From Apiotrichum sp. Y4204 (lineage: Eukaryota > Basidiomycota > Tremellomycetes > Trichosporonales > Trichosporonaceae): a stretch of DNA of 64,000 nt. Position 1 is the first letter of the stretch. Each line of letters begins with the position of its first letter. Made by a program: the position numbers and the translations under genes. Location: contig JAMYHL010000073.1 of the NCBI GenBank assembly GCA_025531455.1, positions 124,001-188,000 on the forward strand, given 5' to 3'. This document shows, piece after piece, positions 1 through 9,419 of this stretch. The notes under the pieces were generated by a model. It ran no database searches. It saw only the letters and a list, made by a program, of their open reading frames with translations, and had not been told where the DNA came from.

Positions 1-309
1 AAGCAAGCGAGACGTCATATGATGAACAGATGGGTTGTGCGTTCCGCCCGTTCAACGTCGGTTGAACCTGATCGACCGAGACCCCGGCCAGCATTTGCAA
101 AAAAGTGCGACTAGCCCAGTTGTTCCCAGTCCATACGTCTATCGCGCCTCGCGTTCGCTCATTAACACTTACTTGAAGGTAGCGTCGCCAAGTCCGTCGG
201 GGGTAGTGAGCGCGGCCTTAAGGTTCCGCGCTTCGAGCGCGCCCGCTAGGGCCGTCGGTGCGAGGAGCGCAAGCGCCAGAACGCTGGCCCTCCTAATTCC
301 TGCAAGCAT
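1..309 (-). CDS. Secreted protein, N-terminal part only (runs off the left edge)
   Basis: Minus-strand ATG at 309 opens a classic signal peptide: Arg-Arg near the N-terminus, a hydrophobic run of Leu/Ala, and an A-L-A cleavage site around residue 22. Exon 1 (309-173) ends at a good donor GTAAGT. The best acceptor keeping the frame open is CTAG at 114-111, giving a 62-nt intron and a second exon (110-1) that stays open to the window edge. No strong branch point is seen, so exon 2 is less sure than exon 1. The encoded N-terminus is not from a family I recognise; extracellular or cell-wall location is inferred from the signal peptide alone. Confidence 0.5.
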
Positions 310-931
310 GGTGGGTGGTGGATGTCAACGAGTGTGGAGGAGTCGGATATGAGAACAGGAGAGGACCTCTGGCGATGACTACCAAACTCCAGACTACGAG
401 GTCATCATGAGTCCCAGTCGGCGCCACAGCCCGCAGCGACGCGACGTGGAGGTGACGAATCACGTGGTCTTAGCGGAGTTCGAATCCAAGTCCGTCACCC
501 ACCCACACCTTATTTGCGACAATCGACCTCCACCCTCGTGACATTATCGCCCGGATCTCGCTTTTGTCCATGATCTTTGTCCATGATCCCATGACGGTCA
601 CAAACAAGCAGAGGACTAAGACCCACAACGATCGCAACTTTTATCTCCAGGACAACCATGCACCATTGTACATCAGCAGACTTGTCAACCAGGTCCACGT
701 TCCACGGCTCGGTCATTGCTCCAAAATCCAAAAGCCATCCAGACTTCTCGCCGTGAACAGCTGATCCCCCGGGTTCTGTTTTGTGCTCCACAATTGCGTT
801 GAATGTGCTCAATACATGCTTCTTCCTAATGCAATCCATACCTGCTCGTACGCGACGTCAAGGCAGTTTTCGTTATGATTTTTGTTACGCTGCTCTGCTC
901 GCACACTAGCTACATCATAGGGTCGAGTCGT
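310..931. other. Intergenic stretch, no gene recognised
   Basis: This lies between the start of the secreted-protein gene and the stop codon of the transhydrogenase, so it should hold the promoter of the first and the 3' UTR of the second. Open frames exist on both strands around 510-840 but overlap each other and show no recognisable motif. Confidence 0.5.
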
Positions 932-2684
932 TTACCAGGACATGGAGCCCTCAACGATGCTGGCAAGCTGGTCAAGCTCCTCCGACTGGTTGTTCTTGGC
1001 AAGACGGGGCGCGAGGTCAAGGACACGGCGCTGGGGAAGCATGCCCTTGGCGATGGTCTCGATGTCGGACGAAGTGTAGCCGACCTTGGAGAGACCGCGG
1101 GGAACAGCGACCTTCTCGAGGAAGGCCTGGATCTCGTCACGGAGGACGGAACCAATGTCCTCGTCACGGATCTTGTCGAGCTCGTGAGCGCGGTCCTTGC
1201 CCATGAAGATGGCGGCGGCGATGCGGTGGCGCTCGGGCGACGAGGGAGCGGTGAAGTGGAAGACCGACGGCGAGGTAAGGGCGACGGCAACACCGTGGGG
1301 GATGAGAGGGATCTCGGGGTTGTACGAGGGGTGGAAGTACTGGTCAGCCTTCTCACGCGCCTTGTTCAGCGACGAGATGGGGTACGAGCCGGCGTGGCAG
1401 AGGTGGACACCAGCGTTACCGAAACCGATACCGGCGGTAGACGAGGCGAGGAGCATCTGGGCACGGGCCTCCTCGTCACCAGTGGGGTCGTTGTAGATGC
1501 GGGGGAGGTACTTGATGGTCTGCTCAAGAGCCCACTTGGAGAAGATGTCCGAGACGGGGTTCGAGCCCTGGTAAGCGGGACGCTTGATAGGGTTGGAGGG
1601 ACGAGGGGTACGCTCGTAGTAGGGGATGGCGGTCCACGACTCGAGCGAGTGGAAGAGGACGTCAAGACCAGCGGCGACGGCAACTTCACGGGGGCAGGTG
1701 GCGGTGTTGAGGGTGTCGACAATACCAAGAGTGGGCTTCAGGGCACGCGAAGCGATACCGGTCTTGAAGCGCTTCGAGGGAATGTCAAGAATGGCAGTAC
1801 CAGTGGTCTCGGAACCGGTACCGGCGGTGGTGGGAACTGATATTAGAACCAACGCTCCAGATCGATGTAGGTCCACTTACCGGCAATGAGGGGCTTAAGG
1901 GTCTTGTCAATGGGAGTACCCTTGCCGACGGGGGCGTTAATGAACTCGTACATGTCCTTGTCGGGGTAGCACGAGAGAAGGTTGGCAGCCTTGGCAGTGT
2001 CCATGGTCGAACCACCACCAACAGCGAGGAAGTGAGTGATGTCGTTGTTACGAGTCCACTCAATGGCCTCAGTCCACGAGTTCTCGGTAGGCTCGACCGA
2101 GACCTTGTCGAAGACCGCGAACTTGTGGCCCTCCTTCTGGAGAGCCTGCTCGACAGTCTTCATGACCGGGAGCTTGCTGATGTTGGGGTCGGTGAAGACG
2201 GCAATCTTAACATTGGAACGCTCCGAAGCGGGGAGCTTGGAGAGGAGGTTGGTGACATCCATGCCAATCTCGCGGGTGACACCAGTACCGAAACGGAGGG
2301 TGGACGCAGCCATCTAGAACAGTGTCAGTGGGAGATCGGTATTCGGCTAAATAGGCGAACCGGGGTCGACGGGCTGGGAGGTGACCGTGACCCTGACAAA
2401 AGACAGTGCGGGGGGCTTTGGGATGACCGAAGAGGCCGTCATCCCCACCATGGCGGTGGTGGTCCCAGTACTGTTCGCACTCGATGTCAACTTACCTCGA
2501 AGGCGTAGTCGCCCTCCGAGTTGTCGGGGCCGGGGAGGTCAACGGGAGTGGCCATGCCGCGGGAGCCGTGCGAGGCGCACGCGTGAGCGGCCGAATGGGA
2601 CCTGCCGCAACCACGGCAGCCCGCGGAAGCCGTCATGTTCATGAGGCGGACGATGGAAGCACGAGAAGCAGGAGCAGGCGGCAT
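932..2684 (-). CDS. ADHFE1: Hydroxyacid-oxoacid transhydrogenase, mitochondrial (iron-type alcohol dehydrogenase family)
   Basis: Interconverts 4-hydroxybutyrate and 2-oxoglutarate with succinic semialdehyde and 2-hydroxyglutarate in mitochondria (family knowledge). Three exons: 2684-2496, 2313-1881, 1836-932; introns of 182 and 44 nt, both with GTAAGT donors; 508 aa against 467 in human. Exon 1 is an Arg/Ser/Ala-rich presequence and joins exon 2 to form YAFEMA, a junction conserved in animal ADHFE1. The nucleotide-binding GGGSTMD lies near residues 162-168. Exon 3 has VPTTAGTGSETTG, then GLDVLFHSLES, NAGVHLCHAGSYP and PHGVAVAL, supplying the Asp and His metal ligands of the family. The start at 2684 has a CACCATG context; the frame has no upstream ATG. 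The identity is close along the whole length. The gene stands alone, with no related neighbour. Confidence 0.95.
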
Positions 2685-5530
2685 GGTGAGTAGATGTTGT
2701 TGGGGGAGGGTTGGTTGAATCAAGAGGAAAGGTCAGGTGGCGTACAGTGAGAGTGTGCTTTTATATAGATGTCATGTACGGTGCAAACACCCTGGGGCAA
2801 GGCCAGTGGCCAGCAAGAAAAGTGTGCGTCGGTGGCAGAGCACAGGGACGGTATGCTGGCGACGACATCAGGCAGTGCACCAGAGGCCGAAGCGAGCGGC
2901 GTTGTCTTCGGTGGAGCACCCACACGCCTCCCCCCCGTGAGAGAATGCAAAAGTGAGGCACGCCCAGAGCCGACACCAGATGACCTACACACACACGAGA
3001 GAGAGTTAGTAGGCAAGCAACGAGCAACGCAAAGTGTGTGTCTACTATGCCTCGGCTCGAGGCCAAGTTCCGGGTAAAACCCAACGGCGGCACGAGGCCC
3101 CGCGCGCGCCCCCCCTCCCCCGGCCCCCAGGCAAAAAGGGCCAATATACCAATAGACCAGTCGTAGTGCGGCTTTGGACAATGTCATCTCGCCACCTCGT
3201 GAATCTGCTCGGCTTTCTGCGATTGCACCAAGCCAGAGGCCGAGAGAGGGCGCGGACGAGGGGAGAGAGTGCGGACATGGCACCCGGCGGGAGTAATCCC
3301 ACGCGAGATCGGGCTTTAGAGGGGGCCACAGAGGTCAACGGATCAACAGGATCAACAAGATCGTCAGGATCAACAGGATCAATAACAACAAGGCTAGGAA
3401 ATCCAGCGTGGGTGGTGCAGTCAGCAGTACGCAACAACTACTGTGCTCGCCGTGCGCTGCGCGCCGCGCAGCCCCCAACACTAAGGGCGCGTCGCGTCGC
3501 GTCCGCGATCATGCGATCATCGGCCGTGTGTGGCCATGTGTGGGCCGTTCTATTCGGCGCTTCATGGCCTCTTCAGTCTAGTAGATCTGTCTCTTCCTTT
3601 ACTCCCCTCCCCTCGCGGCCTGCAGCCTCCGAGAGCGCTGAGGCCTACGAGATGCATCCCGTTCCGCGTTCCTTCCCCGCCTACACGTGTATACGCGCCA
3701 CGGGCTCCGCGTTCATTTTTCATCCAAAGTGAATGGGGGAGACAGAGGAGGATAGTTGCGCTACAGTTACTACTTACCCGAGGTCAATAGGTCTCCGTGC
3801 TCAGAAGCCTCGGAGCCGACGTCCACTCACCAACGGGCGACGGACAGCGGACAACGGACCTCCATCGTGCCATGAGATTCGCCGTCAAGACCACGATTGT
3901 TTGCGTTGTCCCTCCACGATCTCCACCTTGAGAGATGTAATTGTGATACTATGACAGCTTTAAAACACGTCACCACTTAGTCCCTAGAGTAACAACACCC
4001 TTGCGGAGCCTCGGAGCCTCGAGGCCAACGACGGCACTCCGAACGCTGCTTTCATTCGATCTCGGACCAAGTGACCCGTCATTGAACAGGTGATTTGGGG
4101 GCCGCTGCGGCCTTCTCGCTTGAGCAATTGCCCCGCGGCTCATCAGAATCAGAGTTTGATCATGTGCCAACACGGGTGAGTGCTTCGGACCACCTGTCCC
4201 CACTGGGCCTCCATACTCCTTCCACCAACTCTTTTGCCGGAATTGTGGGTCGGAGCTCGGCATATCGTCACCAACCGAACAAGCTTCGGACCTGATCTCG
4301 ACTGCATCTATCGGTGGGTGGCAAAAAGCGGGTACGACGACAGCACGTGTTGTTCGCTGAGCGTCGATCGCGGCCGCTCTAACAACGTAAACTCACCACT
4401 TACCTCAACCTCACCCCAGCGGCCGTGGCCGTGACCGGCCTCTGTATCGACCAAATTCATTCAACCTTCCACCAGTCGCGACCGCCTCATGAATGTGTTG
4501 TCGCTATCAATCACCCCTGCGGCGACGCTGTGTGTTGTGTGCGGACTGCTTTGCTTCTGACATTGGGGTTGAAAGATTTGCGGAGCAACGGCCTTTGGTC
4601 TCGGGTAACTGAAAGTTTCACGATACACAACCTCCAACATTCGTGGTAAGATTGCTGCGGCATGGCTAGCTGGGCTAGCTTGTTGCTATCACAACTGGCA
4701 AAGACGGGGTTTGTAACGTCCTGGCCTCCACGCCGCAGTGATGCTTCTCAGCTTCAAGAGACATCAGACGCATCTATCCGTTTAGCAGCGTCAACTCACA
4801 AGATTAGCACGTGCCTCAATTACAGTTTCTGATCTCTGATCAAACTGCCCAACATCGACAAATGGGGTGCTATCAGAATACCTTTGGGCTTGCAGAGGCT
4901 CCGCTATCGCGGGACCGGCAGCCATCCTACAGCAGTGCTCTACCTAACCGTGCCTGCTTCCCAGCCTTGGATCACATCTGGGTTCGATATGCCAAGACTC
5001 TTTCACGGTTGCCTTCCAGACTCGCGGACTTGGTACTTCTGGTTACCGGTGGCGGTCATCCCCGCTTCCCCACAAGGGCGATCAACTTGGCAAACGCCAC
5101 CGACAAAGCCATGTCCAGGCCATTCATACCAGCACGGTCATCTACATTCCACTCCCACTCAGGGAGGTTTGCGGCGATAAGCGCTCTGTTCTAAGCGGAT
5201 TCTCTTGATGATTTCGAGCAGCATGTTTCGGGAACAGGTCAATGAAAGGCGGTGTGTCGCGGACGAGCTGTGACCTGGTACAACTGACTTTCACACGGAG
5301 GACATGGCCACCTGCTATTGACTGTTTACAGCCTAACATGTTATCTGTACACGATCTGGTGACTTCGGAAAGATTTGAGTGAAGTATACATACATACATA
5401 CATCGTACTATACAAATCGGTCTTCAACCCGGCCTAACCCCTTCTGTGTCAAGGGTCACAAGAGCAGCGATGTGCACTAATTGTATGGAAACAGATGGAG
5501 ATCGATGTCCGCTCCGAGGCCGACCAACGA
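2685..5530. other. Long intergenic stretch, no gene recognised
   Basis: Nearly 2.9 kb between the transhydrogenase start and the stop of the next minus-strand gene. Open frames on both strands are overlapping, low in complexity and without motifs. It contains a short GGATCAACA-type tandem repeat (3333-3385) and a small TACA run near 5389-5402. The proximal part (2685 to about 3000) must hold the transhydrogenase promoter. Confidence 0.5.
3333..3385. repeat. Degenerate GGATCAACA tandem repeat
   Basis: About five to six imperfect copies of a 9-nt unit GGATCAACA, with variants such as AGATCGTCA. A similar scattered GATCCTG pattern occurs near 24140-24180. No function can be assigned. Confidence 0.6.
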
Positions 5531-7579
5531 CTACAGGCACTCCTCGTCCTCGTCATCCTCGTCCCCCTCAATGGCTGTACTGCGAATACTCGAGGTAGGG
5601 ATCCTCGAGCGGGGAGGGGTGTACCAGAACGTTGGCACCCAGTCAGGCTCGGTAGCGACCGGGCTGTATGACGTGCGCAGACCGAGCGCTTGCGGGGGTG
5701 TGACGGGGTCCTGCACCTCCGTGGTGTTATCTGCCTGAGCGATTCTGGGCACCACAGGGGTCGCGGGGACCTGGGCAGGGCTCTGAGCAGCCGCATCAAG
5801 GACACCGCGCATTCGTCTGAGGAGATCCTCGGCAGCTGTATGGCGGGCAATATCACTTGCGTTGGCCCTGGGCGCCCCGATCTCCTCCTGCCTTACCACA
5901 GGAGCGGCTACGGTCATTTTAGGCACCTCTGCTCGAGGCGCATTCGCTGCTACGTCAGCAAGCATATACAAGGCCTCCATACCGTCGACTGAGGTCAGAG
6001 CCTTGCTGCCGAGTGACTCGTCGTTGCCATCCACGTCCATCGTGTTGTCTGCGTTGGTGTTCGTGTTGCGGTTGCCGGCAAGAGAGGGTGGGGAAGACGG
6101 CTCGATGTCTGGTGAAGCGTTGGCGGGCGCGAGCTCCGAGGAGACATCGGCGGGCACGACATTCCGGGACCGATCAGCCTTGTCCGGCGACGCTGAGCGG
6201 GGAGTGGGGGCTCTGGAGGGGGTGCGCTGGGGGATGCGAAGGATGATCTTCTCCGTGGCAGGTGCGTCGACCTTGTCGGAGGCCTCACTCTGTCGTGGGG
6301 CGGCGCCCGCCTTGAGAGCCGATTTCGGGATCGCGGCCGTGCGATGGTTTGGCTGCTTGAAGTCGCCGCCCCTCCGCTTTGCCTTCTTGCTCGCGGTTTT
6401 CGTGGTTTCACTCTCAACGTCTGCAACATCGCTCTTGCGCTTGCGTCGGGTCGTCGAGGGCATCGTGCTGGATTGTGAATGCTTCGCGTCGACGGCAGGG
6501 GCAGCATCCTCTGTGGCTGGGTCTGAGGACGCGGATGCGCCCTCGACCAAGCTAGTGGATGTGATGGCGGCTGCAGTGGAGGAAGTCCCGGCAGTCGTAA
6601 TGGGTGACACCAAGGGTGTTGGTGGAGTGCCGCCCCCAAAACGACGGGGATCCTTCGCAGGGCGGACAGGTAGAGCAGACGTGACATTGGCGCTTACAGA
6701 AATGTCGTTGTCTGGGGCCGGGAGCGAGCCACGAGGACTACGGCGAAATGGAGGTCGGAGAAACGTCTTGTCGGGGCCTTTCTGGTCAGTCTTGTCCGTA
6801 CCCGCGAGAGGGGTGGGTGGAATGAGTCGCACGACGGGGGCGGAGGGAGGAGTGGTGTGGCCTGACACTCCAGTGCTTGAAACTGGGTTCTCCGAGCCAG
6901 GGAAAGGGACAACACCGCCCCCGCGGAGATGGATGTCCTTCGGGACGTCGGAGAGGTCTTCCTTGTTTTCCTCGGAGAACTGTTCGAACAGGCCGCGTAC
7001 CGATGGACGGTTGGAAAGTTTGGCCCGGACGACCTTGTTGTTGTCGCTAGATGCGTCCGTCCTGCCGTCGTCAACAGGAGGAGTCACGATGCTTGATGAG
7101 GGCGCTGTGGTTGGCGTGTTGTCGCGAGTGGTGGCACCACCTAGGAAGCTGCCGACGCTCGAGGATTGCGGGAAACAATGGGGAACGGGTCCGAGTGGGT
7201 CAGCTCTGAAGCTGTTGCCCTCAGCGTTGATAGCTTCAAGACGAGCTTGCAGCTCTGCGGGGGCAGGGCCACCAGCGCTACTTTTGCCCGTCCCAGGCTT
7301 TGGGGACGAGCCAAAGTTGCTCTTGGCTGCCTGCGCGAGCGCTTTAGCGCCGCGGAGGACGGGAGTTGAAATCTTCTCCTTCAGGCTCTTGGCTTTCTTG
7401 CCGAACGATGAGGTCTGGCGACCACGCGTGGTCTCGCTTGTTGGTTCCACCTCGCCAGATGGAAGAGGGGAGTGGGTGCCATCCGCCGGAGTCGTGGCCT
7501 CCGGGGTTGACGACTCTCGGGCGGACGAAGCGGCAGTGGCTATCCGCTCAGAGCGGCGCGGGAGGGGGGAGGAGGACAT
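5531..7579 (-). CDS. Large disordered Ser/Pro-rich protein, probably nuclear, unknown function
   Basis: Single exon of 682 aa, ATG at 7579, ending in an acidic tail (EGDEDDEDEECL). I do not recognise a family. The sequence is rich in Ser, Pro, Thr and Ala throughout. A basic segment near residues 55-75 (KKAKSLKEK) and two clusters in the middle (RRKRK and KKAKRR) look like nuclear localisation signals. A more ordered C-terminal block (around MEALYMLADVAANAP and DIARHTAAEDLLRRMRGVL) could form helices and may be the conserved part. The antisense frame is open over most of the length, a codon-composition shadow. Coding status is supported by the long stop-free frame and its biased composition; nuclear location is an inference. 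Confidence 0.7.
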   Translation of the reverse strand: MSSSPLPRRSERIATAASSARESSTPEATTPADGTHSPLPSGEVEPTSETTRGRQTSSFGKKAKSLKEKISTPVLRGAKALAQAAKSNFGSSPKPGTGKSSAGGPAPAELQARLEAINAEGNSFRADPLGPVPHCFPQSSSVGSFLGGATTRDNTPTTAPSSSIVTPPVDDGRTDASSDNNKVVRAKLSNRPSVRGLFEQFSEENKEDLSDVPKDIHLRGGGVVPFPGSENPVSSTGVSGHTTPPSAPVVRLIPPTPLAGTDKTDQKGPDKTFLRPPFRRSPRGSLPAPDNDISVSANVTSALPVRPAKDPRRFGGGTPPTPLVSPITTAGTSSTAAAITSTSLVEGASASSDPATEDAAPAVDAKHSQSSTMPSTTRRKRKSDVADVESETTKTASKKAKRRGGDFKQPNHRTAAIPKSALKAGAAPRQSEASDKVDAPATEKIILRIPQRTPSRAPTPRSASPDKADRSRNVVPADVSSELAPANASPDIEPSSPPSLAGNRNTNTNADNTMDVDGNDESLGSKALTSVDGMEALYMLADVAANAPRAEVPKMTVAAPVVRQEEIGAPRANASDIARHTAAEDLLRRMRGVLDAAAQSPAQVPATPVVPRIAQADNTTEVQDPVTPPQALGLRTSYSPVATEPDWVPTFWYTPPRSRIPTSSIRSTAIEGDEDDEDEECL

Positions 7580-8967
7580 AGTGTTGTTTACGCGATCTTC
7601 GGTGGGAAGAATATCGGGAGTAAGAGTGTGTGAAGTGTGGAGAGTGGGGAGGGTGTGGAAGATAGTCGAGGGACTACTGAGACGAGATATGTCTGGAGTT
7701 TGGGAGGAGCTGTTGTGAAGTGAGAGAAGGGGTGGGGAAGAGAGATTATATAACAGTTGTGTCCCAAGACCCCTTCATGGGAGGTATGAGGTGGCCCGCA
7801 AGCATGTCTTCGCATTGCAGACGGTGTGTCCTTTGTGATTGCGAACAAGATGTGTTTCTTGTTTCGATGTGAGTACGCGCGCGTGTTTGTTCCAGAAGCT
7901 ATATGTGTGTGCGGGTGCTGGCGTGAGGCAGTGCACAACTTGCGCTCTTGAAGCTGTGGGCTCCAGTCGTGCTAGCGAGTGTTCCCTGCTCGGCAGCTCA
8001 CACTCCCCATTTCTGTTGTAATGTAAAACCCATAACTGAGAGCTCTACTGTGTTTACTCCTGTGGCACCTTGTTCCCAGCTCCTGTGATCTCATCAGAGA
8101 CTGCTGCGACCTACGACACCTACTCTCCCTCATCAGGTTTGTAGCTTTGGACAATAGATTCCCAGACCCCATTGACGTCCAGAGGAACGAAACGCATTTG
8201 TATGCCCGCCGTGAATGTGCCTGTGATTCGGATATCAATGGCTTGAGTTGTAGACGTTTCGTCTTATGTACACACAATCTGCACTGCCTACTGGTTCAGA
8301 ATATTGCCATCGAGACATCGAGACACGGGGCCTCTGTCCGCGTCAGACTGGGACTTCAGTGACATCTGGCCATTGTTAGCTTCACACCGTCCATCGTATC
8401 TAATCACGGAGCACCAGGGGCTCGCTCATGAATCGGCGAAACCGGTTCTACCGAACCCAATTCACAGCTTCGTTTGGGTTTCAGTCGTTAGCCATCGACA
8501 CTGAGTCCGTGACTCAGTTTGATGCGTATCTCCACCAACAGTCACCAGTACAGGTCTTACAGCACAGTCTGATCAAGGGGCAACGTACCATACTGCCTGT
8601 GAGGCAACTCGACTTATATCCTAGGCAAGGGGTTTGATCAACATTCCTCGAGCTGGAACAAAGGAGTGAGTGGATGGCAAAGGCAACGCGATAGACCCAG
8701 GACGTGGGGTTTGATCAATATTCTCCGCGCTGAGACTACAGATGAGAATGTCAAGAGGCAAGGCGAGTTTGATTGAATCGAGCAACACCTCGTGATGCAC
8801 CATCACTGCCAGGGAGCACATCACTGCCAGGGAGCACTCCCTGCGTCAACTGAGTTCTCAGTTACTAGATAAGTCCACGGTTGGCTGGATTGGGGGTTCT
8901 TTTGTTCTGAAACCGCGATTTGACGTCACTGCGAGATGGTTCAGGAGAGTTTTGAAAAAAATATCCG
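7580..8967. other. Intergenic stretch with promoter of the 5531-7579 gene
   Basis: No gene is recognised. The first 200-300 bases upstream of 7579 are pyrimidine-rich on the minus strand, as expected of a leader. It contains an 18-bp perfect tandem duplication at 8801-8836 and, near 8630 and 8709, two related GTTTGATCAA-containing segments about 79 bp apart. Confidence 0.5.
8801..8836. repeat. 18-bp perfect direct duplication
   Basis: The unit CATCACTGCCAGGGAGCA occurs twice head to tail. It lies about 130 bp upstream of the tRNA gene. It is probably a recent slippage or repair duplication. Confidence 0.85.
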
Positions 8968-9050
8968 GCCCCGTTAGCTCAGTGGTAGAGCGTGTCACTA
9001 GTACCTTAAAAAGTCATGACAAGGTCAGTCGTTCAAGTCGGCTACGGGGC
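8968..9050 (+). tRNA. tRNA-Thr (anticodon AGU) with a 12-nt intron
   Basis: The 83-nt gene folds as a complete cloverleaf once 12 nt are removed (71 nt mature). The acceptor stem is GCCCCGT with ACGGGGC. The D arm is GCTC/GAGC. The anticodon stem TGTCA/TGACA (8993-8997 and 9017-9021) encloses the loop C-T-AGT-A-A. The intron at 9004-9015 sits one base 3' of the anticodon, the usual eukaryotic position. The T arm is AGTCG/TTCAAGT/CGGCT with one G-T pair. A T5 run at 9057-9061 follows as RNA polymerase III terminator. Confidence 0.93.
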
Positions 9051-9419
9051 ATTTAGTTTTTCATTTTTGGTTATTTTGGTGGTCACGCAGCGCCAAGGAT
9101 CCTTCATATCCCCGCTCGAGGAACCTGGCACAGATCATACAGAGGGAAAGAGACCGTAGAACCGGGCGCCCGGGGAGCGCAGGAGGATGATAGCAACAGC
9201 ATGCCATGCCTTACGCTCTGGTCTTCCGGTCTGCCAATGCGCACTCGACTTTGATGGAACAACACATGAATCATTCTAAGTGAACAACAGAGCACTCTAT
9301 GGCGCAGACTCTATGGCAGCTACAGGAGCATCGACTACGCGGGACAGGAGCCACGGACCAGCCAGTGACAAGACAGCGTTCGATGCCGATAAGAAGAGAA
9401 GTTGTACAAGGTTATGCGT

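Noticed and set aside
460..510. GTTCGAATCC motif resembling a tRNA B box near 479-488
   Set aside because: The bases on either side do not pair as a T stem and no acceptor or anticodon arms can be drawn.
875..1840. 321-residue open frame on the plus strand
   Set aside because: Antisense to exon 3 of the transhydrogenase, whose homology is unambiguous.
3034..3732. 232-residue open frame on the plus strand
   Set aside because: No motif, contains the GGATCAACA repeat, and overlaps equally long frames on the other strand.
5862..7718. 618-residue open frame on the plus strand
   Set aside because: It lies opposite the 5531-7579 gene and has the Val/Gly/Arg-rich look of an antisense shadow; the minus-strand frame has nuclear signals, an acidic tail and a proper ATG.
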